This document shows, piece after piece, positions 1 through 12,222 of a stretch of DNA of 64,000 nucleotides. Made by a program: the position numbers and the translations under genes. Each line of letters opens with the position of its first letter. Positions within the stretch are counted from its first letter, which is position 1. Source of the DNA: Atrina japonica (Eukaryota; Mollusca; Bivalvia; Pterioida; Pinnidae); assembly GCA_030159075.1 (NCBI GenBank), contig BROG01000466.1, positions 25,001 to 89,000 of the forward strand, read 5' to 3'. A model generated the notes under the pieces. That model worked only from the letters and a program-made list of their open reading frames with translations. It did not search any database and was not told where the DNA came from.

Positions 1-2234
1 TATTTGTTTTAATTGGGTTCAGTCAGATTATATATTTTTTTCTGTTACTCGATGATGGTTATGTTTGTAATGATAGAGGAGAAATAAAGTAACTGGGACA
101 CGGTATTCTAGTTAATAAAAATACGTTGTAGTCTGACGTACGGTTTGTACTTAAATTCAATTTATGTTTAAAAATATTTAATGCATAGCCATAAATTGGA
201 GAGCATATTTTTAGGTAACGTAATTATAAAACACAATTTTATGCATCAGCTGAAATAGACGTCAACAGTCCCTCATTTCTCTTCAGTCTGCAATAAGCTA
301 AATATTTTACGTCTACGTATGAGTCATAAAGCACATCGAATTTACTTAATATTAATAAATTGCACTGCACATCAAATTCGTCGTGTTCTAATGGACTTGA
401 GCTTCGATTATTAATTGGTACTTCTTCGTTTTTACTTAATAAAATACACTCGTTAATTTACTGAATCTGAATAAGTCTGGCAATCAGAGTGGGATACAAT
501 TCATGTGGAAATGCAATAACATACAAAGTGACACCCAAGTACAAAGAACATACATCTATATAACCACTACTCTGTTATGGATCCAGTCTATACCAATAGA
601 TCGAGACATTGGACGATATATATTGGTATTATAACCATAATATAAGATTGTAATATTGACAGACAAGCGAATTGGAAGCGTGATGTACTATATCTATGCA
701 CAGCACAGAAACATGAAAATTTCGTTAACTGATCACAGCAACAAGACAAAATCGATCTATCTTCCATTATTTCCGAAACAGCTGAATAAGATAGCACCAG
801 GACGCAACATATGTCAAATCTAAGTCTTATATTATTGGAATCTCACATATTCTGCTGTAAATAAGTTATATTGCAGTGTATAAGGAGATCCATTGTTGAA
901 TTATCCAACTTTGGTATTATATTTATAATATTTATACAAGCTGAACGAGCAACATCTATGGCATCTAGGGAGAAATGGGCAATGCATTGTGTGTGATCCT
1001 GAAACTTACAAACATGGATCCCGTTAATACTGTCATTATCACATTTTGCAAGGAAGAGAAAATATATGGTATTTTGCCCCATGATTTTATATGTATTTTC
1101 TGCACTGACACTTTAGTATCTATGATTTTATGTTAGATTCGAGCCACGACACATACTACAGTTTAAAATAACTATAGGAAAAATAATTTATGTATGTGAA
1201 AATAGGATTATCAATCGGATGGGTGGAATGCTGAGAAACCATTTCCCCCAGTATTGCCAATGTGAGATAGGGCTCTCCCATGTGATAGAGCCTTGTGAGA
1301 TCCCTCTTTTTCACATGAGCACGTGACCCTAAAAAACCGGGATTTCTAGCGTATAATAGACAGGGACTAACATTTTCTATTCTCCCTCCTGCTTTAACAA
1401 CTCCTTTATTTTTTCCAGTACATACTATTAGTATGTGATTTGAAATTACTATTAGTATGTAATTTGAAATTACGATATGTTTAAAGACAAAAAAGTCAAT
1501 TCTTTATTACTGAAAATTTCAAGATTGTATACAAAATTTTGTAAAAAAAAGTTATTTTAAAAAACATTTAATGAAAAAAAATATTCAGCTTAGTTTATGT
1601 GAAATATGGAATTTCACCCTAGGACAGCCTCATCCCTTACTGAAATATTCATCCCCTTGGGTGAGAATCCCCTATCCCTTATGTATACTTATGATGGATT
1701 CTTATATTTCAGTCTTATTTTATTAAATGGGTTTAGTCAAATAAAAGGAGAGCAATGCTTTTCGGGAAAAAAGCAACGGTCATGTTCTTTAAACCTATTT
1801 ATATACACAGTAGCTCTAATGTATACAATAAAATAGCAGATATCGTGTAATGATGGATCGCTTGAAATCAATTCAGTTTATGTAAAATATTTAATGGTGT
1901 CCATAATTCTCGACACTTTCATATCTGTTATATATACCCCGGAAACACATAGGTGTATTGATCATTTTACTTGCTACAAAGACTGATATCTCACATTTGT
2001 CCATTATCAATCGTGAAAGTCTATTTCAAAATATTTAACTGCAGATTTTGCTATTTCAAAATCAATGAAAGTTATGTGGAAACACTGAAACAATAGTTTT
2101 GATTTTGATCAGCAGTATTACTTTCAACATATGGAATGTAGCTAGACTGTCTTCAAAAACCACGTTTATTCGGACTGTCAAAAGAGCAGACTGAAAACAA
2201 TTCAAAATAAAAGTCAGTAAAATGTTATTTTGGC
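1..2234. other. No gene recognised; possible downstream part of the minus-strand gene at 2.2-9.9 kb
   Basis: AT-rich sequence with no exon I can support on either strand. If the donor at the end of the exon at 2239-2422 is used, a further minus-strand exon should lie here or beyond the window edge, but I found no convincing candidate. A dispersed AT-rich motif lies at 907-936. A segment at about 385-425 (TTCTAATGGACTT ... ATTGGTACTTC) resembles one at 44394-44432, so it is probably a worn repeat. Confidence 0.5.
907..936 (+). repeat. Dispersed AT-rich motif, copy 1
   Basis: Reads AACTTTGGTATTATATTT followed by ATAATATTTATA. Nearly the same 28-30 bp recur at 13978-14008, 26408-26440 and 26743-26774, with a weaker copy at 38007-38080. 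Flanks are mostly unrelated. It contains an imperfect palindrome (ATTAT..TTATAAT). It is probably the conserved part of an unrecognised interspersed element. Confidence 0.6.
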
Positions 2235-2422
2235 TTACGCTATATCCACAGGACCTGGCGTTACTTTATCGTCTTTCGTTTTAGGTCTACAACATAATTC
2301 TGAATCTTCACTTGGACAACATTTCGTCAATCCCGTTGATTGGCCAGGCATTGGACATGTGAAATTGTCATACAGTGTTCCATTTTTGGTTATCCCATTT
2401 TTACTAAAACATATTGTTGGTT
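2235..2422 (-). CDS. Exon C: cysteine-rich domain of an unidentified secreted/membrane protein
   Basis: The acceptor TTTCAG ends at 2423 and the exon opens two bases into a codon, matching the phase-1 end of the exon at 5252-5479. It encodes about 61 residues with the pattern C-x17-C-x11-CC-x7-CC, including YDNFTCPMPGQ and LTKCCPS, and two N-glycosylation sequons (NGT, NFT). The paired-cysteine layout with an F-x-CP motif loosely resembles the Shisa extracellular domain, but that is a guess from spacing alone. Reading through gives ...GPVDIA and a TAA stop at 2235-2237. The same bases hold a good donor (GTAAGC from 2238), so the exon may instead end at 2239 in phase 2 and continue to an unseen exon, for example a membrane segment. 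The start lies in the exon at 9821-9878. Confidence 0.55.
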
Positions 2423-2974
2423 CTGAAATGTAAAATCAAATCGATTATGTAAATTTAGTAATTATAAAACAAAGAATGTTTTAATTTACTCTATTACCCA
2501 GAAAAAACTAATACTAATGTGTTGTGTGGATAAGGAAATTTACACTGGAGTTATCAAAAACTGGTAGTCCAATCCAAGAATTTCTCGATAATGAGGTTTG
2601 GACGTCCATTATCATTCTATGTAATTGACTTTGCGGTGGAATTTTTTCATGTGAAGTAACAGCTAAACAGCTGTGTGAGACGAGAAGTAGTTCCCCTTTT
2701 CTGTCCGGAAATACTAAATGGCATTAAGGTTTATTTTCTTATTTTCATATCATTTTGAAAGAAACTAGTGATTTTTATTTGACATTTTTTAACCAATCAG
2801 TTGGGAACCATGGTGACTGGTTCGTACGTAACTTACGTAAGTATTTCACACGGCCTGATTTCACAGGATGCGAATGACGGATTGTTTCTTAGAGGAATAT
2901 CCGGTGATGGCAAACAAAACGACATGTTTATCAGAGATGCTGTGGTCTGTGGCTCTGGTCATAACATGACCTAG

Positions 2975-5251
2975 ATATATCGCGACATGGGCCTGTAGGC
3001 TGTACAGTGTGCTACAGATATAATCTCGTGTTTCTGATTTCTGTGATTTTTACTTGTTTTGTGGTAGGCCTAATGTATGGCTTTTAAGATTAAATATATA
3101 AGAATTTAACATGTGATATTATATTATTTATTGATTCGTTCATGTATTCTTACGCTGAAAAGTAATGCGGTTAATACTCAGGCCACGCGACGGTAAATAC
3201 TGAATATACAATATATCGCTCTATATACTTGCAATGAAGGAAATTGCAGTCAGTATGTAAATATATGTTTATACACGTAAATAAAATATAATGCAACTGC
3301 TTATGCACTGATTTTACGTCATAGCAAGTGCAGCTTGTCGACGCCCTTTGGCGTGAACTGGACAGAAAAGTCGTGACTTGGCAAAATGGAAGATAAGCTT
3401 TCCAAGGTTTGTTCTTTCCTATAACCATAGCTATAACTAGAATAATAACTCATAGATTGTTAAATGCTGGTTACATGTGTTAGGTACTCCAAAGTCGCAT
3501 GAACGACTTAAATCTAATATTTCTCAGTTAAACCTACAATTACACAGTTAAACCTTATATTTCATCTGTTAAACCTAGTGATCTCTAGTTTATCCTAGTT
3601 TTTCACAGAAAAACTATATTTTCATTTTGGCGCAAATACACCTATTGTTTCTCATTTAAACTTAGTTTTTCTAAAGTTAATGAGGGTTACTAAAAAAACT
3701 AAATGTAGATGGAGAAAATGTCTACCTGCAGCTTTAACTCAGAAAGACTGAGGGTGACAGATAAAACATGTCCAAATCAAAATACCGAATTAAATCTAGT
3801 TTTTTCGACCAATACGAGTTACGGCAAACACTAGGTTTATCTCATTAGTGTGGGTATTTAATTAGGGTATTACCCTAATTTATCTATATTTCCCTGGATA
3901 TTTGTTGTGCCACTGGAGTAACTTTCTTTTAAAAAATAAATTTTCGCAATTCAACGACTGTGTTGTTTTCAAAGTGGTAAGGGAGATTTAAGTTATTGAC
4001 TAGCATGCGGACATGCATAACAACATGTTCCAAAGCTTTATTATTGGCAGAACAGAAATGCAAAAACAAATATTAACCAACAAGAGAAAATAATTTATCT
4101 TATTAAGCCGGATACAACGCATCGGAGTTAATTGTCAATGTTTAGGCGTATTCTAAATTCATCAATGATGTTTACAGAAAAGTGAAAAGGAAATGTTTTT
4201 AATGGCCTAATGTCACGCGATTAACACGCAAATAACTGTTTGCACATATGTACATGTTTTGAATTACATGTATTAATTGTGCAAAGGATTTAATGTCATC
4301 TTACAATGGGAATACATAAAATGGTGTCTGGTTCTGATTTCGAAAAGTTATAATTAGTCATTCCAATTAATTCTTCAAACTCTACAGACCACAATAGACT
4401 GGTCATAAACAATAGAACAAGCATACCATTCAGATACTCAGAAAGGCTAATGTAACCTTGTATGATGGAGTTTCGACTGTTCCATCCTGACCTGGGTAGT
4501 CATTTTAGGCCTTGTCACATGATGACATTGGCATTACACTGGCGGTAGTAATCGTTCCTACTGTTCACTATGAATGCATGTAAACCGCGGGGAATATTAA
4601 TTCCTGTGAAAATAATATTGACCGTAAGAAGATCCGTATGGTAATCAAAAGGTTATTCCGCCCTACCAAGTTATGGTAATTGAAAAAGGACAATAAAATT
4701 CATTATGACCTATTTACTGTCCAAAGTTTTTATACAGGGAAGCCCAAAATGTGGTGTTAATTGACTCCACATTATTCATGTTCCCTTATCAGTAAACAAT
4801 GTATGGGGAATGTTTGTGAAACCCTGTATTATTTACTTATATATCTGACAACGGTTTGCATTCAAAATATCGTACACATATACACATATCAATAGTTTTC
4901 ATCCTTGTCAAACTGCAGGCGTTGGTCTAGTGATACAGTGTCAGACTTGCATGCGATAGGTTCCGGATTTGTTTTCCGGTTCTGGTTTTTGCCAGACTTA
5001 GTGTATTTTCCTGTGCATTTCTTTCTGCATACGAAGTGTATACCACCGGTCTTCTCAGAATCCAGTGTCATACAGGCGTATCACGTGAAAATACTATTAC
5101 GTCATTGGCATCAGTTCATGCATTTAGCAGTTAGCATAGGCCAAAGTTTATGACACTTCACCTAACGACATATTGATATAAGTGGAAAATCATTGGCGGG
5201 AGGTAATACAACTATACCCAACAACACTGTATTGTTCGAATACATTCTTAC
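2975..5251. other. Intron between exons C and B of the minus-strand gene
   Basis: Noncoding and AT-rich. Holds a degenerate copy of the GTTAAACCTAG foldback family at about 3480-3880. I see no exon in the rest. Confidence 0.45.
3480..3880. repeat. Degenerate member of the GTTAAACCTAG foldback family
   Basis: Contains several copies of the unit AGTTAAACCTA + TTTCTC in both orientations, such as CAGTTAAACC near 3527 and AAACCTAGTGATCTCTAG near 3570. It also has TTTTGGCGCAAATACACC near 3626, which matches the internal spacer of the intact element at 42051-42953. The ends are too diverged to place exactly. Confidence 0.5.
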
Positions 5252-5479
5252 CTTTGTCCGGAAACTTCGCTTTATAGTCATCATAACCATATATCGTTAA
5301 ATATTTCCCTTCAATTGGAAGTACATTCTCTGTCTTATTTGTCGAACTGGTAACATATTTTGTAGTTCTTTTCGCCCGGGGTTGATGCACCTCGAAGTAT
5401 TCGTTAAGATGAAACTGACTACCATTTGGCGATGTTATCACTTTGTAACTGACAACACATACCATCAATAACGCAGCAC
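5252..5479 (-). CDS. Exon B: hydrophobic segment, furin-type site and glycosylation sites
   Basis: Acceptor TTACAG ends at 5480 and donor GTAAGA starts at 5251. The 228-nt exon is symmetric (phase 1 in, phase 1 out). It begins GAALLMVCVVSYKV, completing the hydrophobic run started in the first exon, then reads ITSPNGSQFHLNEYFEVHQ, a basic site PRAKRTTKY (R-x-K-R, the consensus for furin-type convertases), STNKTENVLP and GKYLTIYGYDDYKAKFPDK. Sequons NGS and NKT point to a lumenal or extracellular location. The join to the exon at 9821-9878 is supported by phase and by the continuous hydrophobic stretch across the junction; the join to 2422 is supported by phase only. I do not recognise a named family. 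The sequence suggests a small proprotein cleaved after RAKR, leaving a cysteine-rich C-terminal part. Confidence 0.6.
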
Positions 5480-5653
5480 CTGTAATTAAAATAAATATAC
5501 AGTGAGAAATATAACGAAATGGATTTTACGAATTTTGCCATACAACGAATGGGACACAATACGCCATTTAGAGTCCTGTCTATTGTTGGTAGAAATCAAA
5601 GTATTTTATCATGAATTAACTTCTTTTTTGATTTATCGACATTAACATTTTAA

Positions 5654-5655
<2 letters not shown>

Positions 5656-5713
<58 letters not shown>
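5656..5713. repeat. (ATT)n microsatellite
   Basis: About 19 uninterrupted ATT units in the intron. Confidence 0.95.
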
Positions 5714-6679
5714 TTTGCTTCAATTGTGCTTTATTGTACATGTAACATTTTGTTTTCAATCATATAATGGCGGCTTGGAAATATCAGGGAACTATGATTG
5801 GCCTATCGGAAAACAAGGTTAGAAATACTACGGTAATCTATTCGCGAGACACAAATCTGGGTTGAGTATGGGATACGTCATGGTTCGTAAATTATGACAG
5901 CAACGAATCAACTATGACAAAGCTAAAAGATTAAAATGCAACAGAGCTTATAAAACAAAGGCCTATCCATTTGTGACTATTCCCAAGACAGTCTTTAAGT
6001 GCATTCATTTATACTCATACGTTGAACTGGGTTACGTTTGAGCAATCAACTACAGAGCAAATCTAACTTAGCATGTTTAATGCATAAAAGTAATAAAGTA
6101 ATTTTCCTTGTATTTTAGTATATATTTATTACTGAAGGGTACAATGTGCGTCAATTGAAAACACCATCCTGCCATTAAGATGATGCTAATGAATAACTAC
6201 TTCGAGACATTGTTATCTGTAAATAGAAGCTGCGATAATACGTGGTATGCAGATCACTCCATTTTCAGGACAAAGACCCCGGGGTAGAATCAGTGCTACA
6301 GATGACTCTTCATGATAAAAAGTAAGTGTGTTATGACCGTCACATATATTTCAAAAAGGGAATAAACCCTATGAAAAACAAACGTGTGGCTAATTTGTAA
6401 CTAAGGTCTGTTTTATACCCGATGCATCTTTTGAACGGGTATTGACTGGGTTATTTTCGCTACAGGCTCGTCATGGGACCTGTCAAGTGTCTTCAGATGA
6501 AAATGCGAATTGATATACACGGATACACTGATATAAAATGAGATTAGATATTGGTTTAGTAATAAATAAGTATGTGTTTTGAGTTTATAAAGTGTCTGTT
6601 ATTATACAAGATCCTTTGTGCTTGAATCACGTGCTTTTTTGTTAGCCAACGCGACATATATTCAAAATATTTGCCTAAG

Positions 6680-6745
6680 AATATAAAAAAATCTCAGATA
6701 CCAAAGTATAAATCAATAGAATGCCCAGGACTATATTACTTGTAT
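6680..6745 (-). mobile_element. Fragment of PLE 3' end
   Basis: Plus-strand TCAGATACCAAAGTATAAAT and the following GAATGCCCAGGA match the reverse complement of the tail of the copy at 16479-16625 (GGACATTC...ATACTTTGGTATCTGA). Only the terminal part is present. Confidence 0.45.
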
Positions 6746-7328
6746 GATTTCATAAAATAAATCGAAATGTCACAGGATTCCAATTCTGGCAAATTATTCA
6801 GATTTTTACGTCAGTTGGTCATTGCTGTCACATGACTAATAACAATCATCTGATATTTAAATATGAATTATCTTTTTGTCGTATCCATGTCTTCATAATC
6901 ATACGAGTCAAGAACTTCCAATTAAAGCGCAATGGCTGGAAGACACCATCTAATAAACTCATGCTTGCTATTAATATTGCAAGATATAGGTATAAAGAGA
7001 AAAATCACCATATCAGGCTCTCTACACACGCAAACTGTTGTCTACAGTAATCTTATTCCGTAATAAACGCAAAAGCAAACAAGAAATCGGAAATCTCTAG
7101 GGATAATAAAGTTGTACTAGCTCACGGAATATACGGATCCAAATCCAAAACGTATTACGTAAAACGTGCGACATTGCTATTGTTATAAGACAGACCCAGG
7201 AAGGTGGGGTGTTATATCTATTTATGGTTCAAACATGTTTTATTTGTCGCATTTTTGCAAATTGAATCCATCAAATAAGTAATGCATTAGGTGGGACTGG
7301 GGAAAAAAGCTAGTAAACACTCATCTGA

Positions 7329-7330
7329 AT

Positions 7331-7401
<71 letters not shown>

Positions 7402-7459
7402 CGTATCTACGTATCTACGTATCTATGTATCTATGTATCTATCTATCTATGTATCTATC

Positions 7460-7510
<51 letters not shown>

Positions 7511-7587
7511 TTATTTATCTGTCTGTTTGTCTGTCTGCCTGTCTGTTTGTTATCTACATATCTATCTTGATAGATAGCTAGACAGAC

Positions 7588-7648
<61 letters not shown>

Positions 7649-7662
7649 GATCGATAAATAGA
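7329..7662. repeat. (CTAT)n followed by (GATA)n: giant imperfect palindrome
   Basis: About 230 bp of CTAT-type repeat with CTAC, CTGT and TTAT variants passes, near 7568, into about 90 bp of GATA repeat. The two halves are inverse complements, so a single strand can fold into a long hairpin. Long open frames here (YLSIYLSI...) are artefacts of the repeat. Confidence 0.9.
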
Positions 7663-7697
7663 TAGATATTAGTCTTCTATCTGTCTCTCTTACCCCT

Positions 7698-7757
7698 GTG
7701 TGTGTATATGTGTGTCTGTGTGTGTGTGTATGTGTGTGTGTCTGTCTGTCTCTGTGT

Positions 7758-7843
<86 letters not shown>
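7698..7843. repeat. (TG)n microsatellite
   Basis: Imperfect TG/TC mixture becoming about 40 pure TG units from 7763; it directly follows the CTAT/GATA palindrome. Confidence 0.95.
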
Positions 7844-7846
<3 letters not shown>

Positions 7847-9495
7847 ACCTGTCATGAGACATAGGGACTTGCATGAATACAACAAATTCTGCGGTCAAAA
7901 TTTTACTAAAAATAATTTCCTTGTATCACATTTTTAATAATTATCTTAGCTATGGAATGCAAGAATGCGCATTTTTCTTTTATTCAACAATTTCATTCAA
8001 GTACTTTCCAGGGGGTTTTATTGACGGGGTAATATCACTTGACTCTCATTTGTCGTAAATGTTGTAATCCAAATGGTTTGTGTTTGCGAAAGCAATCCTG
8101 TTAAAACATAATTACTAAAGAAAAACTGAATCTTGAATTATTATACTGAATGACTTAAAAAGTAATTTAATTTAACTTCAATCAGTTTCCACTGGATATT
8201 TTCCCTACTTAGTACATGTCATTATGTAATTCCTGTTGGACATCAATACAAACTAAAAGACTACAAAATGATTATTATGAATGTAATATAATTATAAAAT
8301 AAAAATGTTTGCTGTACTGGAATATATCATGAATGTGAATGAAACAATACACCAGGGAGAGAAATTCCCAGTACCGAGGAATTACATGCTCCCTGATTAA
8401 AGGAAATCCATTCTGTAACGACGGAAGACAGTGCCATTATTTCGATAACTTCTTTTTATAATTCGTTTATTGCCAGTCATGAAATATTAAGCGCTTATTC
8501 TCATGGCGACTGTGTCATCAAAAGAATTATATTTCGGCTTATATATGAAGGATCAATACAAATGCGATGATGGAACGATATCGACTACCAAATATAAACA
8601 AATGAATTTGTGTGGCAGATGACACCGGGATCCATGAATTGTTCATGAAAACAATTAATTATAACTGTTACCGTAACACTAATGAATATAATTTACTTAC
8701 ACAAAATTGTATACTTTATAACTGACATGATTAAAACAGACGATAGCATTACCGCTTCGATTGATTTGTAACAGTAGCTTTAGCTTAAAACTGGCTTCAA
8801 TTATTGAAACCTTCTTTCTCATTTTAAGTTCTAATACCAAAACACATTCATGACATGGGCTTAAAACATTTAGAAACAACAAGACAATTTTTTTAAAAAA
8901 AACCTACTTTTTGCGGTCTGAATATTTACAATACGAGTGGAAATCAATTACAACCATCACCAGTGAGGCACCACACGACTTAATATATCGATTGATTCAT
9001 AAGAGCGACCAAAAACAAAACAGAACGCCATTAGAATGAAACCTTTTATGTAGGGGAATGAATCGTAGAACATTATTCCCTCTGGAGTTGGTTAATTACG
9101 AATAGAGTAACGGGATAAATTGAAATGTTGTCTCGACTACGTTATGTGAATAAAAGAGACGCGAAGCCATGTTCCTCTACAACGGAGATTAATATAAAAA
9201 TATCCAGTGTTGATATTGTACATACATACTAGATGTTGTTATAGATGTAATGCAGCATAAATCGAATACTATACATTAGAGATATATTTAAAGTCGTGCG
9301 TGGTGTACATTGAGGGTATGATATTATGTCTAGCCGAGATCTCCGTAGCGTCATGTGTTTCTGTCGTTGTTTATCAATAAAATTTAAAACAGTATCAATA
9401 GATCAATACACATCTTCTGTTGTTACTATTGATACTGTTGCTTATGCTACTAAGTTTTAATATTAATAAGATGATATTAATGATATAGTATAATG

Positions 9496-9497
<2 letters not shown>

Positions 9498-9556
<59 letters not shown>
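9498..9556. repeat. (AAT)n microsatellite
   Basis: About 19 AAT units, then a less pure AAT/GAT tail to about 9590. Confidence 0.95.
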
Positions 9557-9820
9557 CTATAAAAATAATAATAATGATAATAATAATAATCACAAAATAT
9601 ACTAACTCTAATGATAATAACAATTTTCAATACTGGATTCGTTATAGCAAATATACATGGACAGCGCAAGTACACCAGATGTAAACAAATCTCACATGAG
9701 AGGACGTCACGCATGATATATAGCACTGCAGTGTTTTAATTAGAATTTGACAAACACACTATTAATTGCAAACAGTTAAATTACACCAGTACATTTGACA
9801 AAGACTTAATGTATACTTAC

Positions 9821-9878
9821 CAGTAAGTGTCAAACAGACCGGAAAGAGAATTCTAGCTTGTTGTAATATTCCCTTCAT
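9821..9878 (-). CDS. Exon A: start exon, signal peptide or signal anchor
   Basis: ATG at 9878-9876 followed by 19 codons, MKGILQQARILFPVCLTLT, and a strong donor GTAAGTAT directly after 9821 (phase 1). Spliced to the exon at 5252-5479 it gives a hydrophobic stretch from ILFPVCLTL through GAALLMVCVV, about 20 residues with a short basic/polar N-terminus. That is the layout of a signal peptide or signal anchor. With the TAA at 2235 the three exons give 157 residues. The start is chosen because it precedes the hydrophobic segment and directly abuts a phase-compatible donor. A possible TATA-like element (TTATAACG on the minus strand) lies about 100 bp upstream near 9980; this is only suggestive. 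Confidence 0.55.
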
Positions 9879-10348
9879 GGTCAGATGATCTGGCTACATC
9901 TAAGACTACATCAGAACTATACTTTCCTTTCCGATAATCTAGAATGCGTACCTCTGTTGTGCACTGGTATTTTCCCGTTATAATAGCATGTAATTAACAT
10001 AATCTGAGGCCTCATACGGGAGACAAAAAGAGGAATTATAAATAATGTATAAATCATTACGATGAACAAGGCAATATTTTGCATATGAATACCCAGATTT
10101 AGCTATGTCATTTTTTGGTCCAATGTATCGAAAGCACGTGCGTCAAACAATGGTTAAGGTAAGTTTGCTGTCCTTCGTGTGGCTCTTGTGCTTTTATTTT
10201 TTGTCTTCCACTAGGCTGTTGACATTTCCCACTGAATAATTTGAAAAGCAAGGACATGTACGGTGAAGTAATTACCCTCGGCATATAGAATATGTCTAAA
10301 GTGTGCAAATCATCAATGATGAATTTAACTTTATAGTATATCTGTTCA

Positions 10349-10350
<2 letters not shown>

Positions 10351-10398
<48 letters not shown>

Positions 10399-10415
10399 TT
10401 ATTATTATTATATTA

Positions 10416-10463
<48 letters not shown>

Positions 10464-10467
10464 TATT

Positions 10468-10531
<64 letters not shown>

Positions 10532-10548
10532 TAATTATTATTATTATA

Positions 10549-10608
<60 letters not shown>

Positions 10609-10630
10609 TTTTATTATTATTATTATAATA

Positions 10631-10672
<42 letters not shown>

Positions 10673-10677
10673 TTATT

Positions 10678-10708
<31 letters not shown>

Positions 10709-10725
10709 TAATTATTATTATTATA

Positions 10726-10767
<42 letters not shown>

Positions 10768-10791
10768 TGTTTTTTATTATTATTATTAAAA
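10351..10791. repeat. Long (ATT)n microsatellite
   Basis: About 440 bp of ATT repeat with occasional extra T or ATAATT interruptions. The 187-codon open frame across it is poly-Ile/Tyr/Leu and not a gene. Confidence 0.95.
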
Positions 10792-11102
10792 TTATCATCC
10801 TTGTGTTTGTTATCAATATATTTTTTTATAATTCTTATCTCGATTAATTGTTTTTCTACGTTTTGATTTATTTTTAATGCGTGTATGTTTACACATACAC
10901 ATACACACATATATATATGGGGGATTTGATATATGTGTTGGTAATGCACGTGCTATTGATTACTGTATGACCGTATTTTAGCCCATAATCAACAAATTAA
11001 TGTATTTGTGGCGACGATACACTACAGAGGTTATTCTTACAGACTAGAATCAATCAGTGATGTCTGGATAATAATTTGTTATAACTTTGCCAACCTTATT
11101 AT

Positions 11103-11104
<2 letters not shown>

Positions 11105-11196
<92 letters not shown>
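11105..11196. repeat. (GA)n microsatellite
   Basis: About 45 GA units with one AA interruption near 11152. Confidence 0.95.
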
Positions 11197-11198
<2 letters not shown>

Positions 11199-11389
11199 TG
11201 TGTAGAAATAAAACTTATACGTGGCGTGGATAAATTGTATTAAGTCAATGACGTTATATTCGGTTCATCGAGTAAAATTAAAATTTGCGCCGGAAAAGAA
11301 TGTGTTACCTGACAATAGGTCACGAACACCTTACCACACAGAGGTTGATCTGCTATACCATAACAAATACATATCCTGACTATCTATTT

Positions 11390-12222
11390 TACTATAGCAT
11401 ATAAAACGCGTGTTATCGGTAAAATACAACGTGTACATCACAAAACACCTCCAAATCATGTTATACTTTAGCCTATTAAACGCGTGTTATCGGTAAAATA
11501 CAACGTGTACATCACAAAACACCTCCATATTATGTTAAACTTTAGCCTATAAAACGCGTGTTATCGGTAAAATACACCGTGAACATAATAATACACCTTC
11601 AAATTATATGTTATACTATAGCCTATTAAACGCGTGTTATCGGTAAAATACACCATGAACATAATAATACACCTCCAAATTATATGTCATACTATAGCCT
11701 ATTAAACGCGTGTTATCGGTAAAATATACCATGAACATAATAAAACACCTCCAAATTATGTTATACTATAGCCTATTAAACGCGTGCTATCGGTAAAATA
11801 CACCGTGAACATAATAATACACCTCCAAATTATATGTTATACTATAGCCTATTAAACGCGTGTTATCGGTAAAATACAACGTGTACATCACAAAACACCT
11901 CCAAATTATGTTAAACTTTAGCATATAAAACGCGTGTTATCGGTAAAATACAACGTGTACATCACAAAACACCTCCAAATTATGTTATACTATAGCCTAT
12001 TAAACGCGTGTTATCGGTAAAATACAACGTGTACATCACAAAACACCTCCAAATTATGTCATACTATAGCCTATTAAACGCGTGTTATCGGTAAAATACA
12101 ACGTGTACATCACAAAACACCTCCATATTATGTTAAACTTTAGCATAAAAAACGCGTGTTATCGGTAAAATACAACGTGTACATCACAAAATACCTCCAA
12201 ATTATAATGTTATTATATACAT
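11390..12222 (+). repeat. 74/76-bp satellite, 11 units, each with ACGCGT
   Basis: The core AAACGCGTGTTATCGGTAAA recurs with ACGCG at 11406, 11480, 11554, 11630, 11706, 11780, 11856, 11930, 12004, 12078 and 12152, giving periods of 74 or 76 bp. Two subtypes differ downstream of the core: type A (CAACGTGTACATCACAAAAC) and type B (CACCGTGAACATAATAATAC; most B units are 76 bp because of an added TA). Unit order is A A B B B B A A A A A. Confidence 0.95.

Larger units (their letters stand above)
5480..9820. other. Intron between exons B and A of the minus-strand gene
   Basis: Noncoding. Holds (ATT)n at 5656-5713, a PLE 3'-end fragment at 6680-6745, the (CTAT)n/(GATA)n palindrome and (TG)n at 7329-7843, and (AAT)n at 9498-9556. 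No exon is recognised in the remaining sequence. Confidence 0.45.

Noticed and set aside
588..797. Minus-strand hydrophobic frame ending IIPIYIVQCLDLLV, considered as the missing membrane exon of the 2.2-9.9 kb gene
   Set aside because: No acceptor in the required phase and composition typical of AT-rich noncoding DNA.
2810..2974. 54-codon plus-strand frame starting MVTGSYVTYVSISHGL
   Set aside because: Complete ATG-to-stop frame with a reasonable look, but no domain, no splice context and opposite to the flanking gene; probably chance.
3171..3428. 85-codon minus-strand frame rich in Cys and His
   Set aside because: Cysteines are not in a zinc-finger or disulfide-family spacing; lies in an intron of a same-strand gene without matching splice sites.
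7291..7898. Open frames of YLSIYLSI- and THTHTH-type on both strands
   Set aside because: Translation of tetranucleotide and dinucleotide microsatellites. The same applies to open frames at 10303-10866, 14253-14573, 15580-15840, 21929-22156, 30218-30466, 34510-34872, 40841-41143, 58415-58705, 59309-59531 and 62222-62671.
11390..12222. Regular array considered as a CRISPR
   Set aside because: The whole unit repeats, with no unique spacers between conserved repeats; a eukaryotic satellite.
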